A program made the position numbers and the translations under genes. Positions 1 through 8,562 of a stretch of 64,000 bases of DNA are shown here, piece by piece (position 1 is the stretch's first letter; each line of letters begins with the position of its first letter). The stretch lies in assembly GCF_026262505.1 (NCBI RefSeq), contig NC_067206.1, forward strand, positions 23,637,896-23,701,895, in the 5' to 3' direction. The notes under the pieces are model-generated. The model was not told where the DNA came from. It made no database searches and saw only the letters and a list, made by a program, of their open reading frames with translations. Source of the DNA: Trichomonas vaginalis G3 (lineage: Eukaryota; Parabasalia; Trichomonadida; Trichomonadidae).

Positions 1-100
1 CATAACAAAGCATTTACGATGAAACCTTGACAAAACATATACGATGAAATCATGACAAAACATATACGATGAAATCATGACAAAACATTTACGATAAAAT
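1..100. repeat. 25-bp tandem repeat
   Basis: Four imperfect copies of a 25-base unit built around ACAAAACATATACGATGAAA; the phase points GACAAAAC fall at 29, 54 and 79. No coding potential is seen. The array lies next to the 121-bp array that follows and appears to belong to the internal part of element A. Confidence 0.85.
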
Positions 101-113
101 ATATTTCCAGGAC

Positions 114-455
114 TGTTGTCAAAATGTCATGTTGTCACACTTTTTCAGAGAAGTTAATTAACCTGGTAGCACATGGTAACATGGTAGCACCTTCAGTTCT
201 TCAAAAATAATTCATAAATACCTTCCTCCTGTGTTGTTGTCAAAATGTCATGTTGTCACACTTTTTCAGAGAAGTTAATTAACCTGGTAGCACATGGTAA
301 CATGGTAGCACCTTCAGTTCTTCAAAAATAATTCATAAATACCTTCCTCCTGTGTTGTTGTCAAAATGTCATGTTGTCACACTTTTTCAGAGAAGTTAAT
401 TAACCTGGTAGCACATGGTAACATGGTAGCACCTTCAGTTCTTCAAAAATAATTA
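114..455. repeat. 121-bp tandem repeat, three copies
   Basis: Three almost identical copies; the word TCAAAATGTCATGTTGTCAC begins at 119, 240 and 361, so the period is exactly 121 bases. A degenerate copy of the same unit lies at 48965-49135, beside the 25-N assembly gap at the far end of element B, which ties this end of the window to that element family. Downstream (475-560) AACATGAGACTTTGTC and TAACGTAAACAT each occur twice. Confidence 0.9.
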
Positions 456-654
456 ATTATTGAATAACCTAAAAACATGAGACTTTGTCTCCGGACTCTT
501 TGAGTCACTTAACGTAAACATGAGACTTTGTCACTACCGTTTGCGGCTTAACGTAAACATTATTTCTGCAGTTCATCCATTACTTCATTACCTAATTAAT
601 TACAGACATAAAATATATTTCATCACTTATATTCTAATTTTTATTTAATGATAA

Positions 655-1023
655 ATGAAACCAATTTTAAAAATAAATGAAACAGAGAAGGAAGAAATAA
701 ATGAAAGTGAAAATGTTCAACAAAAAATAAATGTTGTTAAACCAATTACTGAAATAAAAATTTTTTCATCTGTTGAAGAATTTAATGACTATTATGCTAA
801 TAATAAAAAATTATTTGAAGAATTGACAACGTGTAAATTGAATAAAATGTTTAAAGTTGATGGATTCAAAATTTCAAAAATAAAAGGAGTGATTAGTTTG
901 AAATCTATTCCTCAATCAAGAATCACCTCATTAATGAAAATTGATGATTTAACAAAAAGAATAGAAGAGATTGAAGAAAGAATAAATCAGATAATTGATA
1001 TCATAAATTCAAATAATCATTAG
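655..1023 (+). CDS. Element A protein of unknown function (122 aa)
   Basis: An uninterrupted 122-residue ORF with ATG start. The protein is rich in Lys, Glu, Ile and Asn, and its last 30 residues (KIDDLTKRIEEIEERINQII region) are a predicted coiled coil. I do not recognise a family. It lies convergent with, and a few bases from, the small gene at 1028-1233, inside the end of element A. The sequence just upstream (TTTTTATTTAATGATAA before ATG) matches the start-site motif seen for Maverick genes in this window, which supports this start. No host-type TCA(C/T)TTTT initiator is seen. Confidence 0.6.
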   Translation: MKPILKINETEKEEINESENVQQKINVVKPITEIKIFSSVEEFNDYYANNKKLFEELTTCKLNKMFKVDGFKISKIKGVISLKSIPQSRITSLMKIDDLTKRIEEIEERINQIIDIINSNNH

Positions 1024-1027
1024 TTTC

Positions 1028-1233
1028 TTAAAGTTCAATGTTGAACTCATCAAATTCATCTTCATCATTACCATTACCATTACCTTTAGCGAGTTTATTT
1101 ACTCTTTCAACTCTATCTTTTGATAGTCTTGCGTTTAATTTTTTCTGAAGTTTATTTTTTACTCGTTTATGAGGTCTTTAACCCATTCAGGATTTAAACA
1201 ATGTTTAATTAATCGCGGAATATCTGACATCAT
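1028..1233 (-). pseudogene. Element-terminal small basic protein, frameshifted
   Basis: Starts MMSDIPRLIKHC and reads to NPEWV, then a one-base shift leads into a basic segment (KNKLQKKLNARLSK) ending in an Asn/Gly run and acidic tail (DEDEFDEF). The same N-terminal peptide occurs at 15550-15642 and 44500-44625 with different C-termini, in each case just inside what looks like an element terminus. Function unknown; size and charge would fit a DNA-binding or terminal protein, but that is speculation. Confidence 0.55.
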
Positions 1234-1510
1234 CTATATATAGCTTCTTTTATGTAAGATAAAATAAATAAATTATTTTTAAAAATAATGTTAATTTTTT
1301 AATGTGTTTATTTTTTATTTCATTATGTATGGGCTGAGTGTAAATGTCTTACAATTTTGAAAATTTTTTAAATCTTGATTTATTCAAAAACGTAAGAATA
1401 AAAACCGTCAGAATCATACATTTTTTACTTCATATGTTAAAAAAAATGATACAAAATCGCTCGATATTGCATGAATTCTTACGTTTACAAAAAAGTCACA
1501 CAACCCTTCC
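1234..1510 (-). mobile_element. Terminal region of element A
   Basis: Reads as the inverted counterpart of 44230-44500. Shared landmarks are GACTTTTTTGTAAACGTAAG on the outer side, the stretch before the GGCTGAGTGTAAATG word, and the start of the MSDIPR gene. The opposite orientation shows this is the end of one element copy and 44230 the end of another. An 84-codon ORF across it (1344-1598) has a decayed counterpart at 44190-44393 and is probably non-coding terminal sequence. Confidence 0.6.
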
Positions 1511-1659
1511 TATCCTACTACTAAAAAAAATCTTGGAGTTATCTTTTAAAATTTTAACAGTTAATTCTAAACAGTGTGCTTGTAGTGGAAAATATTAAAA
1601 TAATTGGATGAATATGAGAAAGGGACAGACTAGCCCATTGTCACTTTTTAATTTAGCAA

Positions 1660-2479
1660 ATGAACGCTTATGGAGTGGAGTTTTTGGGTAAATCTGATTT
1701 GCTTATAAATGAAATAAAATCAAAAGAAACCATATTGGCATTATATTATGCAAAAATAAATGATCTTACTTAGTACTTTTAAAGTTAATTTCAGAAAAAA
1801 TTTGACACAATGGTATCCGGCACATACAAGTGGTGTACAACCAAAATATAAGTTGGTTTAAACATATATTGCTATATCTCATGATCTTACTTAGTACTTT
1901 TAAAGTTAATTTCAGAAAAAATTTGACACAATGGTATCCGGCACATACAAGTGGTGTACAACCAAAATATAAGTTGGTTTAAACATATATTGCTATATCT
2001 CATGATCTTACTTAGTACTTTTAAAGTTAATTTCAGAAAAAATTTGACACAATGGTATCCGGCACATACAAGTGGTGTACAACCAAAATATAAGTTGGTT
2101 TAAACATATATTGCTATATCTCATGATCTTACTTAGTACTTTTAAAGTTAATTTCAGAAAAAATTTGACACAATGGTATCCGGCACATACAAGTGGTGTA
2201 CAACCAAATCTTCGACTCGATGAACTTGTCATCGAGTTATATTCCAGTGTTGTTCCTTCATTCCTGATTAAGTTGCAAATTAAAGGTCTGGATTCAGAGA
2301 GAAGTGTTAAAGTTATCAAAAAAGTCACAAGAGATTTCGAAGAAATGACACAATTTAAAAAAGTCGAATGCATCAGTATGCTTGAAGCTGTTCAGAAAGG
2401 TCTGAAAAATGATACACTTGATCCCAACATTGTTTACTCAACATTAAAAATATTATTGCAAAGAAAACATTTGATTTAA
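1660..2479 (+). pseudogene. Gene of unknown function disrupted by a tandem array
   Basis: The N-terminal piece starts at an ATG at 1660 (MNAYGVEFLGKSDLL) about 20 bases after a TCACTTTTTAA initiator. The C-terminal piece (about 2140-2479) encodes roughly 100 residues, WYPAHTSGVQPN through a Leu/Ile/Lys-rich end. Between them sit the 121-bp repeats. Three extra copies add 363 bases, which preserves frame, but the two pieces are also one base out of phase, so a further indel exists. No family recognised. Confidence 0.45.
1762..2207. repeat. 121-bp tandem repeat inside a gene
   Basis: GATCTTACTTAGTACTTTTA begins at 1762, 1883, 2004 and 2125, an exact 121-base period; the fourth copy is partial and runs into unique coding sequence at about 2208. 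Copies are virtually identical, so the expansion is recent or being homogenised. The sequence is unrelated to the 121-bp repeat at 114-455. Confidence 0.9.
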
Positions 2480-2703
2480 TAAACATTTAATTTATTATAA
2501 TTAATTTTTTATTACAGTATAGTAAAAAATGCTATAAATAAATTATTATATTTTATTAAAATGTGACTTTTAATAGTAAGTGAATAAAATAAATCAGGAA
2601 TTGGGAAAGAAATAAGGTTAATTAAAAATAATGAAAATTACAAGTTTAAGGTTAATGAAAAAGTGACAATGGGCGAGTTTGTCCCCCACTCGATGAATAT
2701 ACT

Positions 2704-4296
2704 TAATAAAAACAATTTTATTAAAATCTTACCGATATTAATAATTATATGTATTAACCAATTGTCCTAATGAATTTAGTATAGTATCAAAGCCAATTTT
2801 GAACTAACTTAAACAAATTTTAAAATTATTTTAGAAATTGCTAGAAATGTCTGAAAATGATAAATCGTAATAAACACTAGGATTTATTAACATGTGTGAC
2901 CTGAAATGCATTAACTCTCTCTGCCTTCTGCATCATATGCAGTGCCACTCATATACCTAATGATTAAATTAAAGATACTTTATACAATCATATTGTTATC
3001 GAATCCATATCTAAAATACAAATAATAAAGCTCACATATTGATTTTTATCAAATAGTCTAGTAACAATGATAAATCTACTGCACTTTTATATGGTTCTTG
3101 CAATTCATTCATATATATAAAATTATTTTTACAGACCACTATAATAAACAAGAAAAGAACGACGAAATAGCTGTCCAATTCACTTGGACTACATTCTTCC
3201 TTTTGTCATGGTATGGTTTATGTTTGATTGAGCTATTTTTGAATAATTCGAAGGTTTTATAAGAAATAGAGAATAATATTCATGATAAATGAATATATAA
3301 AGCATTTACACTATCATTTCAATCACATACATCTATAAATAGGGCAAATAAATTCAATAGTGGAAAATGTCAAAAAATTCACGCCTGTAAAATCATCAAA
3401 AGAGGTGTATAGATCCAAATCCTTAAAATTTAGACATTTCAAAGACAACAGTATATAGTGTGAAATATCATTAACTGATTTATAGTTTTAAACCTCAATG
3501 TTAGTAGAAGAATTAATCTTGCTTGATAATCAAGATAAAGGTAATAACACTTATTATCAAGTTTTATAGTATTCGTTGTAAAATAATGAATTTGCCAATC
3601 TTTGCTGAAACACATATGGTTAACATTTTTTCCCTCAATATTCTTACGACAATGCAGTTTCAGAGACTATAAAACGATAATCTACATCATAAATATAACC
3701 CAGTAATACTGATTTGATTCATGATTCATGAAAGTTATCTATATAATGAGATTGTAAACAACTAACATATATGAATATAACAAAAATAAAGCGCGTAAAC
3801 ATATTACACATGATGTGATATCTACGTGTTATGAAGTGGCATCTTTTATTTGTAGAAAAAGAGATTGTATTTCTAAATAGAAGGATAAGTGATGCATAGT
3901 CAAGCTATTTAATATGCCCTTATATAATTAATGCATGCATTCATGTTAATGAACAACAAATTGTGTATAGATGGTTCAGAGGACCCATATCATTTTTCAA
4001 TATGAGCGTTTGAAAATGTGCCAATTTTTTTGAGGAAAAAGAAATAAACTTGGTTTTTAGGTTACTCAGTATGTGCATGGTCTTTTTGTTCATTAAGATT
4101 TTGTTTCTCTATTCAAAATTTTTTCATAAGTTATCGATTTTGTCGTGAGATTTCCCAAATCATACACCGAGAAATACTAACCGATTTCGTAGTAAAAATC
4201 ATCTCCACTGACTATTTTTGAGAATCGACAATTTATGAGTTAATTGGTCGTTTTTATGAATTTTGAATTGAGAGGATGAGGTGATCATCGTTTTTT
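2704..4296. other. AT-rich intergenic DNA
   Basis: About 1.6 kb upstream of phosphoglucomutase. I see no open frame of note, no RNA gene and no repeat shared with other parts of the window. Confidence 0.7.
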
Positions 4297-4308
4297 TCAT
4301 TTTTCATA
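4297..4308 (+). promoter_or_regulatory. Parabasalid initiator (Inr) of PGM
   Basis: TCATTTTTCATA lies immediately before the ATG at 4309. It matches the TCA(C/T)(T/A)-type initiator known from trichomonad protein genes, with transcription expected to begin at the A of TCA, giving a very short 5' UTR. Confidence 0.7.
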
Positions 4309-6069
4309 ATGTCTGCTCTTCGCAAAGCTGCAGAGGAATATCTCACAGTAGAAAGCATTCCAGAGTACAAGGAAACAATCAAGGCAATCCTTGATAACGA
4401 AGTTGAACTCAAGAAGTACTTCGGAGGACGTCTCGCATTCGGTACAGCTGGTATCCGTGGACGCACAGGCCCAGGCTACACACAAATCAACCCAGGTCTT
4501 ATTCTCCAAACAGCTCAAGGCTACTGCAAGTACTGCATCGACACATTAGGCATCGATACAATGAAAGAACGCGGTATCGTCATTGGTTACGATGCTCGTA
4601 AGTATTCTCGCGAGTACGCTGAAATCACAGCATCTATCTTCCTCATGAAGGGCATCAAAGTCTACCTCTTCTCTACAATCATCCCAACACCATACGTTGC
4701 CTTCGCAATCCGCTACCTCAAGGCTGCTGGTGGTGTCATGGTTACAGCCTCCCACAACCCAGCCACAGATAACGGCTACAAGGTCTACTGGGAGAACGGT
4801 GCCCAGATCATCGAACCACACGATGCCGGAATCTCCAAGGCCATCCAAGAAAACCTCATCAGATGGGAAGGATTCGACCAATCCCTCTTCGTAGACTCCC
4901 CACTCTGTGTTGATCCACTCGAAGATGTTCGCGCCGCTTACAACAAAATGATTCGCGAGAAGCTCTGCTTCCACTACGAAGAGAACAACAAGCCATCCGG
5001 CCTCCGCGTTGTTTACTCCGCCATGCACGGTGTTGGCCACAAACCAACTCTTTGGGCTCTTCACACATTCAACCTTCCACTCCCAATCCCAGTTCCAGAA
5101 CAGTGCGAAGGCAATGGCGACTTCCCAACAGCCGCCTTCCCGAACCCAGAAGAAGGCGAACCAGTCTTCCGCCACGCATTCGCCCGTGCCAACCTTACAG
5201 GCGCTGATCTCATCATCTGCCAGGATCCAGATGCCGACCGTGTTGGCATTGCCGTCCGCCAGAAAGATGGCTCATTCCGCATCCTCCACGGTAACCACAC
5301 AGGCACACTCCTCACATGGTGGTACATCCAGCACTTCAAGGGCGACCGCTCTAAGGCCAAGTTCCTTTCCTCAACAGTTTCCACAAAGATGCAGCAGAGA
5401 ATCGCTGAAGTCGAAGGATTCCAGTACGAGGAAACACTCACTGGCTTTAAGTGGCTCGGAAACGCTTCTCTCAAGGCAGCAGAAGAAGGTGTTACACCAC
5501 TCCTCGCCTTCGAAGAAGCCATTGGTTTCGAAATGGTTCCATCAATCACACCAGACAAAGATGCCATCTCAACAACAGCCGTTGTCATCGAAATGGCTCA
5601 CTACCTCATGAGAAACGAGAAGAAGTCACTCACAGACAAGCTCGATGAAATCTACCAGAAGTATGGTTACTACCTCTTCAACAACTCATACTTCATGTGC
5701 CACGATCCAGAAGTCATTAAGGCTGTCTTCGTCCACATGAGAACATCTGGACCAGATGGAAAGTACGTCCAAAAGGTCGGCCGTTTCGCTGTCACAGGTG
5801 TTAGAGATATGACACTCGGATACGACTCACGCACAGCTGATCACAAGCCAGTCCTTCCACAGCAGTCTGGACAGATGATCACATTCTACCTCGATAACGG
5901 AACAGCAGCAACAATCCGTACATCAGGAACAGAACCAAAGATCAAATGGTACATCGAACTCGCTGCTGAGAACCTCGAGAAGGCTCAGAGAGATCTCGAC
6001 GAAGTTGTCAAGGCTATCCAAGACGATCTCCTTCTCCGTGAGAAGTACAACCTTAAGCACACAGATTAA
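4309..6069 (+). CDS. Phosphoglucomutase/phosphopentomutase (PGM2-like)
   Basis: 586-residue alpha-D-phosphohexomutase, the usual length for the eukaryotic PGM2 branch, which interconverts glucose-1-P and glucose-6-P and/or ribose-1-P and ribose-5-P in the cytosol. Visible signatures: GTAGIRG near residue 45, the phosphoserine loop TASHNP with Ser148, the metal-binding DPDADR at 306-311, a sugar-binding EEAIGFEM segment, and the C-terminal phosphate-binding RTSGTEPK at 537-544. The start is fixed by the initiator next to the ATG. Codons are strongly C-ending (ATC, CTC, AAC), typical of highly expressed trichomonad genes. No frameshift. Substrate preference (hexose or pentose) cannot be read from sequence by eye. 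Confidence 0.95.
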   Translation: MSALRKAAEEYLTVESIPEYKETIKAILDNEVELKKYFGGRLAFGTAGIRGRTGPGYTQINPGLILQTAQGYCKYCIDTLGIDTMKERGIVIGYDARKYSREYAEITASIFLMKGIKVYLFSTIIPTPYVAFAIRYLKAAGGVMVTASHNPATDNGYKVYWENGAQIIEPHDAGISKAIQENLIRWEGFDQSLFVDSPLCVDPLEDVRAAYNKMIREKLCFHYEENNKPSGLRVVYSAMHGVGHKPTLWALHTFNLPLPIPVPEQCEGNGDFPTAAFPNPEEGEPVFRHAFARANLTGADLIICQDPDADRVGIAVRQKDGSFRILHGNHTGTLLTWWYIQHFKGDRSKAKFLSSTVSTKMQQRIAEVEGFQYEETLTGFKWLGNASLKAAEEGVTPLLAFEEAIGFEMVPSITPDKDAISTTAVVIEMAHYLMRNEKKSLTDKLDEIYQKYGYYLFNNSYFMCHDPEVIKAVFVHMRTSGPDGKYVQKVGRFAVTGVRDMTLGYDSRTADHKPVLPQQSGQMITFYLDNGTAATIRTSGTEPKIKWYIELAAENLEKAQRDLDEVVKAIQDDLLLREKYNLKHTD

Positions 6070-6189
6070 ATTATTCAATAGAGGTCTTTCAACGGAATAA
6101 ATAACTCAGTTTTCTAGTTAATAATTTTTTTTATTCAACAATGTTACCTCTGAAATAACTATAAGAGTTATTATTTTATCTATTAATAG

Positions 6190-6400
6190 GTGCAATTGCA
6201 AAGACAAATTATGGATCTAATCCAATCATTCATGCATCTTAACTTCAAGTTTATTCCGCTTTTGTAACGCCAATAAAATTATGATGATCGCGATTTGTAG
6301 TAGCAATGGATGCAAATTATGGATTTACTCCGCTCGTTAATGCATCACAAAATGGTAAACTTGAAGTTGTCCAATTCTGTGATGCAACAGTTGAACTCAA
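6190..6400 (+). pseudogene. Ankyrin-repeat gene relic
   Basis: Two ankyrin-like fragments can be read: KTNYGSNPIIHAS and ANYGFTPLVNASQNGKLEVV, the latter with the typical GxTPLxxAxxNGxxEVV pattern. Stops and frame changes separate them and there is no start or end, so this is a relic of one of the abundant ankyrin genes of these genomes. The rest of 6070-6650 is AT-rich with nothing recognised. Confidence 0.55.
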
Positions 6401-6656
6401 ATATATATATACTCATTTAAAAAATTCATTGCAAAAATATATTTTTATTTATAATCGAAGACGTAGCTTTGTCTTTTAGATTTAGAATTCTATAAAAAAA
6501 AAACTTTTTTGCATAGTGACTTTCGAGTGCTAATGGTGCCTATTGACAAAATAAGCATTTTCCGATGAATTTGCTATGATTTCGATGTCATGAAAATTAA
6601 ACTTCAGAAAATTTTTGTGTATTATTTGAAAATGATATAAAATTAAAATAATCTGA

Positions 6657-7073
6657 TTAAGTAAATGTCGGAGGGAACGATGATTCTGGAATGAATTGAG
6701 TAAAAGGCATTAATAGATTAATTATACTTTTATCGGCTGAATCTTTAATTGAAGAAACAGTAAGTGACTTCATTCCAACTTCTTTCCCTAAACTTCTTGG
6801 ATCTAATGAGCAGCAAATAATTGGAATATTTTTCTTTGAGCACATGAACAAAATATGATCTATAAGTGATGGTGGATTAATGCATGATGCAACCACAACA
6901 ATTTTTGCTTTCTTTTCAATAATAGATTTGTTGGTCGAGTTAATTCCGATTTCTACTTGTTTTTCTCGAATAAGTTTTTTCAGCATCGAAGCAATAGCTG
7001 TAGTTCCTTCTTGGTTTGGACATGGATAAATGATTTTCTGCTCAAGATTAAGAATTTTTGGAGCTTTTTCCAT
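6657..7073 (-). CDS. L7Ae/L30e-fold protein, Rpp38/Pop3-like
   Basis: 138 residues. The central part (VEIGINSTNKSIIEKKAKIV, then CINPPSLIDHILFMCSKKNI) follows the RNA-binding L7Ae/L30e/S12e fold: a short helix with G-x-N, a hydrophobic strand, a Pro-containing turn and helix, then a second strand ending in a small-residue loop (LGKEVGMK). The GIN start of the first helix and the CxxPPxLxxHI turn recall the RNase P/MRP subunit Rpp38/Pop3 more than SNU13 or NHP2, which have G-A-N-E in that helix. Start chosen at 7073 because a near-perfect initiator TCACTTTTG precedes it directly. It could also be a diverged NHP2 or other L7Ae protein. Confidence 0.65.
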   Translation of the reverse strand: MEKAPKILNLEQKIIYPCPNQEGTTAIASMLKKLIREKQVEIGINSTNKSIIEKKAKIVVVASCINPPSLIDHILFMCSKKNIPIICCSLDPRSLGKEVGMKSLTVSSIKDSADKSIINLLMPFTQFIPESSFPPTFT

Positions 7074-7076
7074 CAA

Positions 7077-7400
7077 AAGTGACGTTGTAAACTTGATTTT
7101 TTAAGGGACTACTGCACGGCCAAACAAGGCATATCGTCTTTTAACAATCTTCATGAGTTGATGTTTTCCAAAGGCTAAAAGTTAGGGGCTTTTGAATTCA
7201 TACAAAATGCTTGTCCAATTTCCTGATTATCAACACTCAAATTCTATTTTTCAGATTATATAGACGATAAAATTGAAAATTTATCGCTAATAATAGCTGT
7301 TAAATGTATATGTCTATCATATACGACAATTTCTTTCAGAGAGAACTTCAAAATTTTTAATGTATTTGTAATAAACTTTGTTTTTCATAAATGTATGTAT
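7077..7400. other. Intergenic DNA with a short coding-like scrap
   Basis: Between the Rpp38-like gene and the end of uL15. On the minus strand about 7103-7180 a scrap reads GKHQLMKIVKRRYALFGRAV before a stop, with a stop just upstream; it may be a gene remnant. Nothing else is seen. Confidence 0.4.
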
Positions 7401-7856
7401 TTATTGAACTTTCTCACAGACACCACCAGCGGCCTTGATCTTCTTCTCGGCTTCCTCGGAGAAGTCCTTAGCACGAACAACAAATGGGATCTTTGGAAGT
7501 TCACCACGAGCAAGAACCTTGAAGAAACCATTCTGGACGCAATCGATAACTGGAACGGCATCTCCCTTCTTAGCGGCGGCAGCCTTTACACGGACCTCTT
7601 CTGGAACAAGTGTCCAAAGCTTGTCAACATTGATTGTTGGTTCATACTCGTCAGCGCGGTTCTTCATAAGGTGAAGATGGCGCATGCCAACCTTGCCGAA
7701 GTAGCCTGGGTGGAAGCGATCGAACCATGTTCTCTGATGGTGCTGACCACCAGCACGACCGTGGCCACCTGGTGAAACACGGTGCTTACCGACACGGCCG
7801 AAACCCATAGAAACCTGACCACGAAGTTTTCTGCTCTTATGGAAACGAGTTGGCAT
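7401..7856 (-). CDS. RPL27A: 60S ribosomal protein uL15 (L27a/L28)
   Basis: 151 residues, close to the 148 of animal L27a. The N-terminus [20 protein letters not shown] and the following [19 protein letters not shown] glycine/histidine-rich tail, then the [15 protein letters not shown] segment, are diagnostic. It is a structural protein of the large ribosomal subunit, near the E site. I start at the MPTR methionine (7856), not the longer in-frame extension to 7910, because the family begins there and the upstream 18 codons look non-conserved. The bases before ATG (CCTTTTTCCTT) are pyrimidine-rich, as in other ribosomal-protein genes. Confidence 0.95.
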   Translation of the reverse strand: MPTRFHKSRKLRGQVSMGFGRVGKHRVSPGGHGRAGGQHHQRTWFDRFHPGYFGKVGMRHLHLMKNRADEYEPTINVDKLWTLVPEEVRVKAAAAKKGDAVPVIDCVQNGFFKVLARGELPKIPFVVRAKDFSEEAEKKIKAAGGVCEKVQ

Positions 7857-7910
7857 AAGGAAAAAGGATAACCATAACCGCCATTTTCCTATCGTCGCCC
7901 GACCAAGCAC

Positions 7911-8297
7911 TAAAAAACATTACATAAGAGTTATAATTTAATATCCCTCACAATTAGAATCCAAAATTCATGAATTCTGTTTTAGAAAAACTTGAAATTG
8001 GTTCTAAATCATGATTTTGAAAATATCAGGGAGTTTGATTTAAGGTAATAAGGAAATTTGAGCATTAGCTAGTATGTCTTTGATAAATTGAAGGAGGTGA
8101 ATCGTCTTCAATGCAATAAGATAAATATATTGAATTTTGATGTTGTACATATGATGATGAATTTGTAAAGTAGATTCTGGTTGAAAGTGCCTCTAGTTAC
8201 TGATGAGAAAAGAGTCTCTTCATTTCAGTTGGTAGATTTTTTGAAAATGATGAATTTAAACTTATCAGTAATTATAGATTTGAGCAATACTCGAAAA
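7911..8297. other. AT-rich intergenic DNA
   Basis: No gene or repeat recognised between uL15 and tRNA-Ala. Confidence 0.6.
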
Positions 8298-8369
8298 GGG
8301 GGTGTGGCTCAGTGGTAGAGTGCGACTTTAGCATAGTTGAGGCCGGGGGTTCGATTCCCCCCATCTCCA
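8298..8369 (+). tRNA. tRNA-Ala (AGC)
   Basis: 72-nt cloverleaf. The acceptor stem GGGGGTG pairs with CATCTCC and contains the G3:U70 wobble that identifies alanine tRNA. The D arm is GCTC/GAGT, the anticodon stem CGACT/AGTTG with loop TTAGCAT (anticodon AGC), and the T stem GGGGG/CCCCC with loop TTCGATT. Discriminator A73 is present, CCA is not encoded, there is no intron, and a T-run follows as Pol III terminator. Confidence 0.95.
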
Positions 8370-8371
8370 TT

Positions 8372-8380
8372 TTTATTTAT
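8372..8380 (+). terminator. Pol III T-run after tRNA-Ala
   Basis: A short T-rich tract directly follows the tRNA 3' end, as expected for RNA polymerase III termination. The remaining bases to the HSP70 stop are AT-rich with no feature. Confidence 0.55.
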
Positions 8381-8562
8381 TTTTTTTAATTTTCTCCATT
8401 CAAAGAAATCATTAAGTTTTGGGCGGGTATCAAATGAATGAAAGGTAATAATTTAACCATTTATTTCAATTGCCTAATCAATTGAATAATTTTTTTTTAA
8501 TCTAAAATAAAATGATATATTTGTATAAAAAGAAATTTATTTACAAAAAGATTTCAAAGAGC

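Larger units (their letters stand above)
1618..2690 (+). mobile_element. Small TIR element with a broken gene
   Basis: Imperfect inverted repeats bound about 1.07 kb: GGGACAGACTAGCCCATTG at 1622 and its inverted partner (GGGACAAACTCGCCCATTG) ending at 2687, each running into TGTCACTTTTT. Inside are an N-terminal coding piece (1660-1764), a 121-bp array, and a C-terminal coding piece (to 2479). No target-site duplication was identified. It could be a non-autonomous DNA transposon. Confidence 0.5.

Noticed and set aside
1344-1598. 84-codon ORF in the element A terminus
   Set aside because: The homologous stretch at 44190-44393 is on the opposite strand relative to the window and its reading is degraded; the conserved thing is the terminal DNA.
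114-2207. CRISPR array
   Set aside because: The repeats are contiguous tandem units without unique spacers, in a eukaryotic context.
4546-5611. Long ORFs on both strands inside phosphoglucomutase (up to 209 codons)
   Set aside because: They lie in the shadow of a clear 586-codon gene; C-ending codon bias removes stops in the other frames. No recognisable protein.
7395-7775. 126-codon plus-strand ORF opposite uL15
   Set aside because: It is the complement of the uL15 gene and has no independent features.
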